Position numbers and translations under genes: made by a program. From assembly GCF_001889165.1 (NCBI RefSeq), contig NZ_CP016020.1, positions 186,001 through 250,000 on the forward strand: a DNA stretch of 64,000 nt. Reading direction: 5' to 3'. The stretch is from Bacillus weihaiensis (GTDB lineage: Bacteria; Bacillota; Bacilli; Bacillales; Bacillaceae). The first letter of the stretch is position 1; each line of letters begins with the position of its first letter. Shown in pieces: positions 7,802 to 16,094 of the stretch. The notes under the pieces were generated by a model. That model searched no databases and was not told the DNA's origin. It was given only the letters and a program-made list of their open reading frames with translations.

Positions 7802-8212
7802 TTATTCTGAGATCTTCGTTGCTTTTTCCACAACTGACACAAGGATATCCTCAATGAGCTTGCGGTCCTTTGTTTTTGCAAGCAAAAGCTGTTGAAGCAT
7901 AGAGGCCATTTTAGGCTGTTTCACTAAATAATCAATGATGTGCAAGAACGATTCTTCTGTTTCATACTTACCATATACCTCATATAAGTATTGATTCGTT
8001 TGGTTGTCTTTTCCGATTAAATGACCGATACTTACTTGAAAAACTTCACTTAATGAAAGTAAGTAGGACAGATCAGGCTCCTGTTCCCCAGATTCGAGTC
8101 GAGTAATAACAGATCGTGACACATTTAATAAGTCAGCAAGTCTTTCTTGAGACCAATTATTTTTTTCACGATAATATTTCATATTCATTTGGAATCTTTC
8201 TAGCTCTTTCAT
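7802..8212 (-). CDS. XRE-family transcriptional regulator
   Basis: This 136-residue DNA-binding protein has an N-terminal Cro/CI-type helix-turn-helix at about residues 9-65 (YYREKNNWSQERLADLLNVSRSVITRLESGEQEPDLSYLLSLSEVF). The C-terminal half is helical and may be a dimerisation or ligand region. The open frame extends 35 codons further upstream to 8317, but that extension has no ribosome site and looks non-coding. The ATG at 8212 has GAAGGGA about 12 bases upstream. It is transcribed divergently from the gene at 8482, which it may control. It resembles phage-type and Bacillus stand-alone repressors; no target can be named. Confidence 0.75.
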   Translation of the reverse strand: MKELERFQMNMKYYREKNNWSQERLADLLNVSRSVITRLESGEQEPDLSYLLSLSEVFQVSIGHLIGKDNQTNQYLYEVYGKYETEESFLHIIDYLVKQPKMASMLQQLLLAKTKDRKLIEDILVSVVEKATKISE

Positions 8213-8481
8213 AGACAAACAATTCCCTTCTACGACGTTACTGTTATCGTAATAGAGACGAGAAATTGTATATGTTCTAATCGGAAACAATTTAAGTTTT
8301 GTGCTAAAAACGAACAAAGTAGATATTTTGACCTAAGTATGTAAAAGCAAGAAAGGTGGAGGATGCGGGAGAAATGACCGAGAAAATGATGAAAAATGTA
8401 AAGATTTAGGTATTTATTTTTTTAGAAAAATAGTACAATATACATATGGAATAAAATTACATAATAGAGAAGAGGTTTAAA

Positions 8482-8898
8482 ATGATCCCATTCAAGCTGA
8501 AATCTATTTTTTTAGATTCTCCACAAGAATTACAGGTAAGAGAAACTTCAGATCAAGAAATTGTTATCTTACGAGTAGCCGATCACCATCACATTCAGGA
8601 TGAGATGAATCTACACCATTTTCGAGTGCCAAAACATTCTACTGTTGACATCAGGTATGAAACAATCGATCATAATCATCTTCTTCGTATCATCTTCCAA
8701 CTAGAGCAGAGAAAGCTTTCTATCCAATATTTTACCTGGGATGATATGGAGGAATACTTCAAAGAATCTCCTCTTCATCCAGATATAACGGAATCGATTT
8801 TCTTTCAAAAAATTCTTCAAAGTATTAACTTCAGTGGCGAAAACCATATATCTTATATCGTCAACACACCTCAACATCTCTCAGATCTACCAAAATAG
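8482..8898 (+). CDS. Hypothetical protein in the ywpG position
   Basis: This 138-residue soluble protein begins MIPFKLKSIFLDSPQELQVRE and contains a His-rich stretch (VADHHHIQDEMNLHHFRVPKHS). It has no signal peptide or membrane helix. AGAAGAGG lies nine bases upstream, and a TATACATATGG-like AT-rich promoter region precedes it. In B. subtilis the gene between ywpF and ssbB is ywpG, so this may be its positional equivalent; I cannot confirm homology by eye. Composition matches the neighbours, arguing for a native gene. Confidence 0.6.
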   Translation: MIPFKLKSIFLDSPQELQVRETSDQEIVILRVADHHHIQDEMNLHHFRVPKHSTVDIRYETIDHNHLLRIIFQLEQRKLSIQYFTWDDMEEYFKESPLHPDITESIFFQKILQSINFSGENHISYIVNTPQHLSDLPK

Positions 8899-8969
8899 GA
8901 AACAATAAAATAAAATAATAGCTATGCTTTTTGAAAAAAATAATATGAATGATCGAGATATCCTAACGA

Positions 8970-9003
8970 TTTAATGGATTTTTAAAAGCTAAAACGCCAT
9001 TTT
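8970..9003 (+). promoter_or_regulatory. Candidate ComK box (K-box) upstream of ssbB
   Basis: The perfect AT-box AAAA-CGCCA-TTTT at 8991-9003 is preceded, with an 8-base gap, by a degenerate box TTTA-ATGGA-TTTT at 8970-8982. Two AT-boxes 8 bases apart is a known ComK arrangement, and ssbB is a ComK target in B. subtilis. The first box matches only on one side. Confidence 0.5.
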
Positions 9004-9070
9004 ATTCATTTTTCCAACTCGTACCTTTCGAGTACAATATGCTTGTACATGAATAGAAAGGAGGGTTGGA

Positions 9071-9424
9071 GTGATTAATCAAATAATTCTGGTAGGTAGA
9101 CTCACCAAGGATCCTGAAATACGCTACACAGCAGAAGGTGCACCCGTTGCAAATATTACTTTAGCTGTTAGTAGAAACTTTAAGAACTCCGCTGGAGAAA
9201 TTGAAACAGACTTTGTCAATTGTACAGTGTGGAGAAGAACCGCGGAGAACACTGCCAATTACTGTCGAAAAGGATCAATCGTAGGTGTAACGGGTCGAGT
9301 TCAGACAAGAAGCTATGAAAGTGCTGAGAGAAATCGAGTGTATGTCACAGAGGTTGTTGCAGACTCGGTTCGGTTTATGAGTAGTAAGCCCCGCGAATTA
9401 GTTGAACAAGAGCAAGAAAAATAA
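9071..9424 (+). CDS. ssbB: Competence-type single-stranded DNA-binding protein SsbB
   Basis: This 117-residue OB-fold protein coats incoming single-stranded DNA during transformation. The start [35 protein letters not shown] is the SSB signature. It lacks the long Gly/Gln-rich linker and the acidic DDDIPF tip of replicative SsbA, which marks it as the short SsbB paralogue. The GTG start is chosen from AAAGGAGGG eight bases upstream. A TACAAT -10 at about 9034 and a possible K-box upstream fit competence control. Confidence 0.92.
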   Translation: MINQIILVGRLTKDPEIRYTAEGAPVANITLAVSRNFKNSAGEIETDFVNCTVWRRTAENTANYCRKGSIVGVTGRVQTRSYESAERNRVYVTEVVADSVRFMSSKPRELVEQEQEK

Positions 9425-9613
9425 GTGTGTTTTCTTTAAAAGAGATACGACTGTTAGGAGATAATATTCAACCGTAAGTGCGCGTGTAGACGTGAGTCTT
9501 GATACTGACTCAAACCTGCTCACTTAGGAAAAAGCAAGCACCCGGGTTCGAAGCTAACGAGCGTATATTTTCAAACAAAGAATCAATCATGTCCCCTCAC
9601 TCCCTCTCTTTTT

Positions 9614-9650
9614 GGCTGGTTACTTGCCTAGGTAATCAGCCGAATTTTTA
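9614..9650 (+). terminator. Terminator-like hairpin downstream of ssbB
   Basis: GGCTGGTTAC pairs imperfectly with GTAATCAGCC around an eight-base loop and is followed by GAATTTTT. It lies 190 bases past ssbB; the stretch between holds no gene I can recognise. Confidence 0.65.
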
Positions 9651-9656
9651 ATATAA

Positions 9657-10033
9657 ATGGAAAAGCTATTAAGGGAACTCATGACTATGGTTGAAAAAAG
9701 GTTTGATAAGATCGACCAATGGATGGTGGAGATGGACCAAAAGTCTGACAAGGTTAATTTGCAGCTTACTGGAGTTTCAAAAGAGGTTTCAGGTGTGAAG
9801 GAGAGGGTTTCAAGACTTGATGGAAAAGTAGACAATTTTGCAAGTGAATGTCGAAGCCATTTCATTAAGATGGAAGCAAAAGTTTGAACACAGATGCTTT
9901 TAAAGTGTATTCGGCTGACTTAAATAAGGCTAAAACAGATATTGATTTTTTAAGTAGTAAAGCTGGTGTTCATGATACCGAGATTAATTATCTTGAGAAG
10001 ACTAGGGGGTATATTGAAAATCAGATAGTTTAA
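9657..10033 (+). pseudogene. Frameshifted coiled-coil protein remnant
   Basis: The first frame encodes 76 residues of heptad-rich coiled coil (RFDKIDQWMVEMDQKSDKVNLQLTGVSKEV) and stops at 9887. The neighbouring frame continues without a break in character (NTDAFKVYSADLNKAKTDIDFLSSKAG... to a stop at 10033). One inserted or lost base near 9885 would give a single protein of about 125 residues. It resembles the small coiled-coil proteins that are scattered and often phage-linked in Bacillus. There is no convincing ribosome site, supporting decay. Confidence 0.6.
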
Positions 10034-10221
10034 AAAGAGTTTATTATAGTAATGAAAAGGTAGTAAAGATCTTTATAGTAAAACAAAATAATCTTCCTTT
10101 CATTCCTTCGCTAGCTATCTCCCTGAGAGGCTTTTTTTTATGCTTCTATTAGGATTTTAGTCAGCTATACTCCTTTTATTTTCTTCTTTTTCCATATTCT
10201 AAAAAAAAATAAAAAAAGTAC

Positions 10222-10297
10222 TTGATAATTAGAATGCGTTTTCATATGATAGATACAAAGGTACCTACTTTTAAATAAAGGTCATTATGTATATGTT
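10222..10297 (+). promoter_or_regulatory. Promoter and operator of SQ operon 1
   Basis: TTGATA (10222-10227), a 17-base spacer and TATGAT (10245-10250) form a near-ideal sigma-A promoter. Directly downstream, at the expected start site, is AAAGGTACCTACTTTT (10257-10272) with the palindromic core AGGTACCT, then AAAGGTCATTAT about five bases later. The same block occurs at 17797-17873 before operon 2, so it is a strong candidate binding site for one or both GntR regulators encoded in the locus. Confidence 0.88.
10231..10245 (-). promoter_or_regulatory. cre box (CcpA site) overlapping the -10 of SQ operon 1
   Basis: Read on the minus strand the site is ATGAAAACGCATTCT, which matches the cre consensus WTGNAANCGNWNNCW at every defined position. 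It lies in the promoter spacer and touches the -10, an arrangement expected to give glucose repression. Confidence 0.8.
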
Positions 10298-10325
10298 GAT
10301 CATTAAAATATTCGGAGGGATAGGG

Positions 10326-11006
10326 ATGAAATATTTTTTAGATAGTGCCAAGATTGAAGAGGTTCGTTATGCGTATGAAAACTGGGGAATTGATGGAGTT
10401 ACTACTAACCCACGTCATATTATGAACAGTGGAAAACCGTTCTTGACTGTTTTAGATGAATTAGGAAGTGAATTTAGTGGGGTAAAGAATTTTCCGATCT
10501 CCGCTGAAATTAACCCTCATTTAACTGATGCGAAGGAAATGGTTTCAGAAGGAAAAAAAATCGCTGCTTTGAATGATAATTTTATTATTAAAATTCCATG
10601 TATTGAGCCAGGGTTAATTGCAGCAAAAGAGCTAGAAAAAGAAGGAATACGCACAAATGTTACTTTAGTATTCTCTCCATCACAAGCTTTACAGCCTGCT
10701 AGAATTGGAGCAAAATTTGTTTCGCCGTTTGTTGGCTGGAAGGAAAATAGTGGAGAAGATACTAATCAATATATTCAAGATATTGTAGAGATTTATAATA
10801 ATTATGATTATGATACTGAAGTGATTGTCGCTGCATTACGAAATGGTAAGCAAATTGTAGATGCTGCAAAAACAGGCGCGCATATCGTAACATGTGGTTT
10901 TGAAGTGTATCAAAACAGCTTTCACCATGCATTTACTGATTATGGATTAAATGTATTTAGAAATGCTTGGGATAACACGGTGAAGGAAGAAGAAATCGTA
11001 TTATAA
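10326..11006 (+). CDS. sftT: 6-Deoxy-6-sulfofructose transaldolase (sulfo-TAL pathway)
   Basis: This 226-residue member of the short transaldolase / fructose-6-phosphate aldolase family has the N-terminal MKYFLDSAKIEEVRYAYENWGIDGVTTNP and the Schiff-base lysine in FIIKIP (Lys89). In the sulfo-TAL pathway this enzyme cleaves sulfofructose to 3-sulfolactaldehyde and moves the three-carbon ketol unit to a sugar-phosphate acceptor. The sulfo-specific role is inferred from the neighbours (DUF4867 isomerase, GH31 sulfoquinovosidase, aldehyde dehydrogenase). An in-frame ATG at 10287 is rejected in favour of 10326, which has CGGAGGGATAGGG directly upstream. It is the first gene of operon 1. Confidence 0.88.
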   Translation: MKYFLDSAKIEEVRYAYENWGIDGVTTNPRHIMNSGKPFLTVLDELGSEFSGVKNFPISAEINPHLTDAKEMVSEGKKIAALNDNFIIKIPCIEPGLIAAKELEKEGIRTNVTLVFSPSQALQPARIGAKFVSPFVGWKENSGEDTNQYIQDIVEIYNNYDYDTEVIVAALRNGKQIVDAAKTGAHIVTCGFEVYQNSFHHAFTDYGLNVFRNAWDNTVKEEEIVL

Positions 11007-11019
11007 GCTAGAGCAAGTA

Positions 11020-11053
11020 GGACCCTCAATGGAGCTAATCTCCTTTGAGGGCC
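11020..11053 (+). other. Intercistronic stem-loop between sftT and sftI
   Basis: CCCTCAA pairs with TTGAGGG and inner GGAG pairs with CTCC around CTAAT. It lacks a poly-T tract, so it is more likely an mRNA-stabilising or processing hairpin, or a weak attenuator, than a full terminator. Confidence 0.65.
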
Positions 11054-11084
11054 CTTTCAAAGTAAAGATCGAGGAGGACTTCCT

Positions 11085-11756
11085 TTGGAAAGGTATATAA
11101 CGATTAAAGAAGCAAATCACCATGTGGATTTTCACCACATTGATGAAGATGCCTTTAGTGAATTTGGAAGAGTTCTTTTGAATATAGAAATAGATGAGCT
11201 TGTTCAATATATGGATACAACAGAGATACCTGAAGATGGAAATGTATATGTTGCTTCAGTAGAAGAGATGGAACAAACACATATTGAGAAACGATTCCGA
11301 GAAACGGTATATGGCGGATTGCCAATTCAAATAGGATATTGTAATGGAGTGAATTCTACTTTAAACGGTTTAGAATATCATAAAGGAAATGAAATCAATA
11401 TTGCGATAACGGATTTTGTCTTACTGCTTGGGAAGGTTCAAGATATAAATGGAAATTCCTATGAATCTAGTAAGGTGAAGGCATTTTATGTACCGAAGGG
11501 TGCTGTAATTGAGTTATATAGTACAACATTGCACTTTGCTCCTTGTAAAGTTGAGGATGAAGGTTTTAAAGCGATTGTTGTTTTGCCGAAGGGAACGAAT
11601 TTACCGTTAAGTAAGGAAGTAAGTCAATTGACGGAAGAGGATTCGTTGTTATTTATGACAAATAAATGGTTATTAGCACATCCAAAAAGACAGGTGTTAA
11701 TTGAAAAAGGCGCCTACCCTGGAATTAAGGGTGAGAACATACAAATTTACTACTAA
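11085..11756 (+). CDS. sftI: DUF4867 sulfoquinovose isomerase
   Basis: This 223-residue cupin-like protein is of the DUF4867 family, whose members in SQ-degrading Bacilli isomerise sulfoquinovose to 6-deoxy-6-sulfofructose. The segment LEYHKGNEINIAITD carries the His and Glu residues expected to bind a divalent metal. Conserved strands follow (KAFYVPKGAVIELYSTTLHFAPC, then FKAIVVLPKGTN). The start is a TTG with GAGGAGG seven bases upstream. It is the second gene of operon 1, and its product supplies the substrate of SftT. Identification is from family knowledge and context. Confidence 0.85.
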   Translation: MERYITIKEANHHVDFHHIDEDAFSEFGRVLLNIEIDELVQYMDTTEIPEDGNVYVASVEEMEQTHIEKRFRETVYGGLPIQIGYCNGVNSTLNGLEYHKGNEINIAITDFVLLLGKVQDINGNSYESSKVKAFYVPKGAVIELYSTTLHFAPCKVEDEGFKAIVVLPKGTNLPLSKEVSQLTEEDSLLFMTNKWLLAHPKRQVLIEKGAYPGIKGENIQIYY

Positions 11757-11859
11757 AAGTATTTGAAAATTGGATTAATATATAATTCTTGTAAAATAGT
11801 TCTAGTACATTTAGCTAGATTTATAGTACTATATACACAATAATAAAGGGGATTTGCGT

Positions 11860-13638
11860 ATGGAAATGTCAAATATATGGTTTACCTTGCTTTCATGTAT
11901 CTTTTTTATGGGGTTAGTTGGCTGGGTATCTTATTTAAAATCTAAAGATGATGTAAGCGATTCCAACGGGTATTTTTTAGCTGGTCGTGGGTTGACTGGT
12001 ACGTTTATCGCTGGATCATTATTACTTACGAATTTATCAGCAGAGCAATTAATAGGTTTAAATGGCCAAGCTTATCGTTCAAATCTTTCTAATATGGCGT
12101 GGGAAGTAACGGCTGGTTTTGCTGTTGTTATTATGGCGCTTTATTTGTTACCAAAGTATTTAGGTGGTGCGTTTACGACATTACCTGAATTTTTGAATAC
12201 TAGATATGACGAAGGTGTTCGTCGCTTATCAGTTTTACTTTTCATGTTAGGTTATATTTTAGTAACAATTCCATCAGTTCTTTATTCAGGTGCACTTGCA
12301 ATATTAAAACTATTTGATGTACCAACTATGCTTGGAATTACGTATGAAGAGTCAGTTTGGGTTATTGTGTGGATTGTGGGAATAATCGGTGCAATATATG
12401 CAATTTTCGGTGGTTTGAAAGCGGTTGCTATCTCGGATACAATTAATGGAATTGGCCTTTTAATTATTGGGGTTTTAGTTCCTGTATTAGGATTTATTGC
12501 GTTAGGTGATGGAAGCTTGATGGAAGGTGTTCGTAAAGTTGTTACGGCAAACCCGGAGAAATTGAACGCCATTGGGTCAAATACAGATTCCGTGCCATTT
12601 GGAACCATATTTACAGGGATGATTTTAGCGAACTTATTCTATTGGGGTACTAACCAGTACGTAATCCAACGTACACTAGGTGCAGCAAGCTTGGCAGAAG
12701 GACAGAAAGGTGTTATTTTCTCTGGATACTTCAAGTTAGCTATACCATTCTTTATGATGGTACCGGGCTTAATTGCTTATCAAATGTATGGGGAAGGAAT
12801 GGAGCCTGTCGATTTAGCCTACCCAGCATTAGTAGCGGATGTCTTACCTTTATTTATGTCAGGCTTCTTCCTTGCTGTTTTATTAGGTGCGGTGCTTAGT
12901 TCCTTTAACTCACTATTAAATTCAGCAGCAACGATGTTTGCTTTAGATATTTATAAGCCTCTAAAGAAAAGTGCAACAGACAAAGAGCTTATCCGTATTA
13001 GTAAAATATTCGGTACTATTATTGCCCTAGTTTCATTCTTTATTTCACCTTTACTAATGAATGCACCGGATGGGTTATGGGATTTAATTCGACGTTTCAC
13101 GGGATTCTTTAATATACCAATCATTACCATTGTATTAGTCGGACTTTTGTCAAAACGAATTCCTGCACTAGCAGCGAAGGTTGTTATTGGATTCCACGTC
13201 GTGACGTATTACATGCTTGTTTGGGGATTAAAGCAGTTCTTCAATACGGAAATTACAATTAATTTCATTTATGTATATGCCATTTTATTTGTTATCGAAG
13301 TTGCAATCATGATGGTCATTGGAAAAATGAAGCCACTAAAGGTACCTTACACGTTCAAGTCAAATGCTCAAGTAAGCCTTGCACCTTGGAAATATTCTTT
13401 ATTATTAACGGTTATTTTATTAACGCTTATCGTTATGACATATATTGTCTTCTCACCAGTCGGTCTTGCTTACGGAGAGGAAATTGTCTCACCAATGTTC
13501 TGGCCATCGATGGTTGGTGTGCTAATCTTATCCATTATCGCTAGCGTATTCTCGTTGAAAAGCTGGAATCGTAAATATGCAAATTACCTTACAAAACAGC
13601 AGTCTGATCTAAAGGAAGAAAATAAAAAATTAGCTTAA
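11860..13638 (+). CDS. sftA: Sodium:solute symporter, probable sulfoquinovose importer
   Basis: This 592-residue integral membrane protein of the SSS (SLC5-type) family has about 14 helices. Family landmarks include GYFLAGRGLTGTFIAGSLLLTNLSAEQLIGLNGQAYR near the N-terminus and SSFNSLLNSAATMFALDIYKP in the middle. The start is taken as ATG 11860, after AAAGGGG, rather than the in-frame TTG six bases earlier. Placement between the SQ isomerase and the sulfoquinovosidase indicates uptake of SQ or its glycosides. A close paralogue lies at 28174. The ~100-base leader contains no terminator. Confidence 0.85.
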   Translation: MEMSNIWFTLLSCIFFMGLVGWVSYLKSKDDVSDSNGYFLAGRGLTGTFIAGSLLLTNLSAEQLIGLNGQAYRSNLSNMAWEVTAGFAVVIMALYLLPKYLGGAFTTLPEFLNTRYDEGVRRLSVLLFMLGYILVTIPSVLYSGALAILKLFDVPTMLGITYEESVWVIVWIVGIIGAIYAIFGGLKAVAISDTINGIGLLIIGVLVPVLGFIALGDGSLMEGVRKVVTANPEKLNAIGSNTDSVPFGTIFTGMILANLFYWGTNQYVIQRTLGAASLAEGQKGVIFSGYFKLAIPFFMMVPGLIAYQMYGEGMEPVDLAYPALVADVLPLFMSGFFLAVLLGAVLSSFNSLLNSAATMFALDIYKPLKKSATDKELIRISKIFGTIIALVSFFISPLLMNAPDGLWDLIRRFTGFFNIPIITIVLVGLLSKRIPALAAKVVIGFHVVTYYMLVWGLKQFFNTEITINFIYVYAILFVIEVAIMMVIGKMKPLKVPYTFKSNAQVSLAPWKYSLLLTVILLTLIVMTYIVFSPVGLAYGEEIVSPMFWPSMVGVLILSIIASVFSLKSWNRKYANYLTKQQSDLKEENKKLA

Positions 13639-13657
13639 TGAAGAGAAGAGGGAAAAT

Positions 13658-15703
13658 ATGATTATCGCAGGGCTAGAGACGTTTTACAAAATGCATGTGA
13701 AATCAACGATAGATGGCTTTGAAGTCCTTTGGAATGATCAACCAATCTTAAAGCATAGTAGTGCTACGCCTCTTATATATGTTGGTTATGGCGAAGAAAC
13801 GATAGATATGTATCGAGGCAATTTTGATATAAGAGATTACGTGATTGAGAGAACACCACTACGCTATGTTGAGGTAGAGGATAATGACGGTCAGATTACT
13901 TTATCCTTTAAGAAGAGTAAAGAAGAAGAAACCTTACTCAAATTTTCATTATCAATGACAGATAACGAACTGAAATTAACGACGGATTTTGCTTCTGATA
14001 GCATTAATCGCTTTTGGCTTCGTGTACATGCGGATCAAAATGAAAAGGTTTATGGGTGTGGAGAGCAATTATCTCATTTCAACATGCGAGGAAAAAACTT
14101 TCCACTTTGGACATCTGAACCAGGAGTCGGAAGAAATAAGAATACCTATGTAACATGGCAAGCTGATGTGAAAGACAAAGCAGGTGGAGATTACTATCAT
14201 ACGAATTTCCCACAACCGACATATGTTTCTAGTGAGAAATATTATTGTCACATTGAGACGACTGCATATGCTGATTTTGATTTCCGCAATCCTACATTTC
14301 ATGAGCTACATGTATGGGATGTTCCAGCAGAAATTATATTTGAAGGAGCTCCAACATTTTTAGAGCTTGTTGAGAAAATCACTGCACGTTTTGGACGTCA
14401 GCCTGAATTACCGGAGTGGACATACAATGGCATATGGCTAGGTATTCAAGGTGGAACTGAAGTCGTGGAGAAAAAGATTGATAAGGCTATTGAAAGTGGA
14501 GTTAAGATTGGTGGAGTTTGGTGTCAGGATTGGCAAGGCAAACGAATTACCTCTTTTGGTAAGCGGTTAATGTGGAACTGGCGCTGGAATCCAGAGGAAT
14601 ATCCAAATCTTGATACGAAGATTCATGAATGGAAGGAAAAAGGTATTCGTTTCCTTGGCTATATTAATCCATATGTTGCAGTGGAAGGAGATCTTTTCCA
14701 GCATGCAAACGAAAAAGGATATTTAGCGAAGACAGTGGAAGGTGATACGTATTTAGTAGACTTTGGGGAGTTCTACTGTGGAGTAGTCGACTTTACAAAT
14801 CCTGTAGCGGCAGGTTGGTATCGTTCGGTTATTAAAGAGAATATGATTGATTTTGGTATTGATGGCTGGATGGCTGACTTCGGTGAATATCTCCCAACAG
14901 ATGTTGTGCTGCATAACGGTGTAGATGCAAAAATCATGCACAATGCATGGCCAACGATGTGGGCAAAGGTAAACTACGAAGCAGTGGAAGAAGCAGGAAA
15001 GCTTGGAGAAGTAGTTTATTTTATGCGTGCAGGTTACACAGGTATCCAAAAGTATTGCACATTACTTTGGGGTGGAGATCAAAGTGTGGACTGGACATTA
15101 GATGATGGTTTAGCTTCTGTTATCCCAGCTGCACTTTCATCTGGAATGGTAGGCTGTGGCTTGCATCATAGTGATATTGGAGGTTACACAAGTCTTCATG
15201 GAAACAAGCGTTCAAAAGAGCTTCTCATGAGATGGGCAGAAATGGGAGCATTTACACCAGTCATGAGAACGCATGAAGGAAATCGACCATACGACTGCTT
15301 CCAATATGATGATGACCAAGAGTCGCTCGATCATTTAGCAAAAATGACAAATATATATGTAACTCTTGCTCCATATACAAAGTCACTTGTAAAAGAAAAT
15401 GCAGAAAAAGGAATCCCAGTTCAGAGACCACTATTTATGCACTATGAGCAGGACGAAGCATCATACCATATTCAATACGAATATTTATATGGTCAAGATG
15501 TACTTGTTGCACCTGTGCACCAAGAAGGGCAAACAGAATGGGAAGTTTACTTACCTGAAGATGTATGGGTACATTTATGGTCAGGTGAAGTGTATACGGG
15601 TGGAACCGTATCAGTAGATGCACCACTCGGCTGTCCACCTGTATTTTATCGAAAATCATCAGAGTGGAAATCTTTATTCGAACAGGTTTCAACAATTAAA
15701 TAA
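13658..15703 (+). CDS. sftG: GH31 sulfoquinovosidase (YihQ-type)
   Basis: This 681-residue GH31 retaining alpha-glycosidase releases SQ from sulfoquinovosyl glycerol and related glycosides. It aligns with E. coli YihQ at a constant offset of two: nucleophile Asp407 in GWMADFGEY (YihQ D405) and acid/base Asp474 in WGGDQSVDW (D472). The sulfonate-recognition set Gln290, Arg303, Trp306 and Tyr510 corresponds to Q288, R301, W304 and Y508. All catalytic and SQ-specific residues are therefore present, which is strong evidence for the substrate. There is no signal peptide, so it acts in the cytosol after import. It is the last gene of operon 1 and ends at a strong terminator. Confidence 0.95.
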   Translation: MIIAGLETFYKMHVKSTIDGFEVLWNDQPILKHSSATPLIYVGYGEETIDMYRGNFDIRDYVIERTPLRYVEVEDNDGQITLSFKKSKEEETLLKFSLSMTDNELKLTTDFASDSINRFWLRVHADQNEKVYGCGEQLSHFNMRGKNFPLWTSEPGVGRNKNTYVTWQADVKDKAGGDYYHTNFPQPTYVSSEKYYCHIETTAYADFDFRNPTFHELHVWDVPAEIIFEGAPTFLELVEKITARFGRQPELPEWTYNGIWLGIQGGTEVVEKKIDKAIESGVKIGGVWCQDWQGKRITSFGKRLMWNWRWNPEEYPNLDTKIHEWKEKGIRFLGYINPYVAVEGDLFQHANEKGYLAKTVEGDTYLVDFGEFYCGVVDFTNPVAAGWYRSVIKENMIDFGIDGWMADFGEYLPTDVVLHNGVDAKIMHNAWPTMWAKVNYEAVEEAGKLGEVVYFMRAGYTGIQKYCTLLWGGDQSVDWTLDDGLASVIPAALSSGMVGCGLHHSDIGGYTSLHGNKRSKELLMRWAEMGAFTPVMRTHEGNRPYDCFQYDDDQESLDHLAKMTNIYVTLAPYTKSLVKENAEKGIPVQRPLFMHYEQDEASYHIQYEYLYGQDVLVAPVHQEGQTEWEVYLPEDVWVHLWSGEVYTGGTVSVDAPLGCPPVFYRKSSEWKSLFEQVSTIK

Positions 15704-15713
15704 ATGGGTATAG

Positions 15714-15750
15714 AAAAGGTTGTTGATCTAGCATCAACAACCTTTTTTAA
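15714..15750 (+). terminator. Terminator of SQ operon 1
   Basis: A perfect GGTTGTTGAT / ATCAACAACC stem with a five-base loop is followed by TTTTTT. Confidence 0.93.
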
Positions 15751-16094
15751 ACGATTATTTTTTTTAGTTTCTGTTGCATAAGGGGAAGGGTGACGAATAG
15801 ACACATGCAATTTGTACTTAAGTGTACGCTCCGTAACGGCTTCTAAGAGAGTATGAAATCGTTAAGGACATCGTTATGTATGTTATACTAGTCATGATGT
15901 ATGAAGTAGATAACTTGGAGCTACATTCTATAATTTTATAATTATATAGAGAAATACAGATGTTTACAGAAAATTAAGTCGATTTTAAACGAAAAATAGT
16001 TCAAGCTGACTTTGAAATATAAATTAAATCTGTACGCATTTGGTACTTCTAGACAAACTAAGAGTCGTTGAAACCTCGGAAGGAGTTACATAAG
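15751..16094. other. Intergenic region upstream of the first gntR
   Basis: About 340 bases without a gene. It should hold the gntR promoter (TATACT at 15884-15889 with a poor -35). TTTGGTACTTCTAG near 16040 resembles half of the operon operator. Nothing else is recognised. Confidence 0.4.

Noticed and set aside
9885-9895. Programmed frameshift in the coiled-coil gene
   Set aside because: The CAAAAGTTTG stretch is not a canonical slippery heptamer and no stimulatory stem is seen; decay is simpler.
15850-15866. cre box upstream of gntR copy 1 (ATGAAATCGTTAAGG)
   Set aside because: Two mismatches including the conserved C near the end; too weak next to the good sites found elsewhere.
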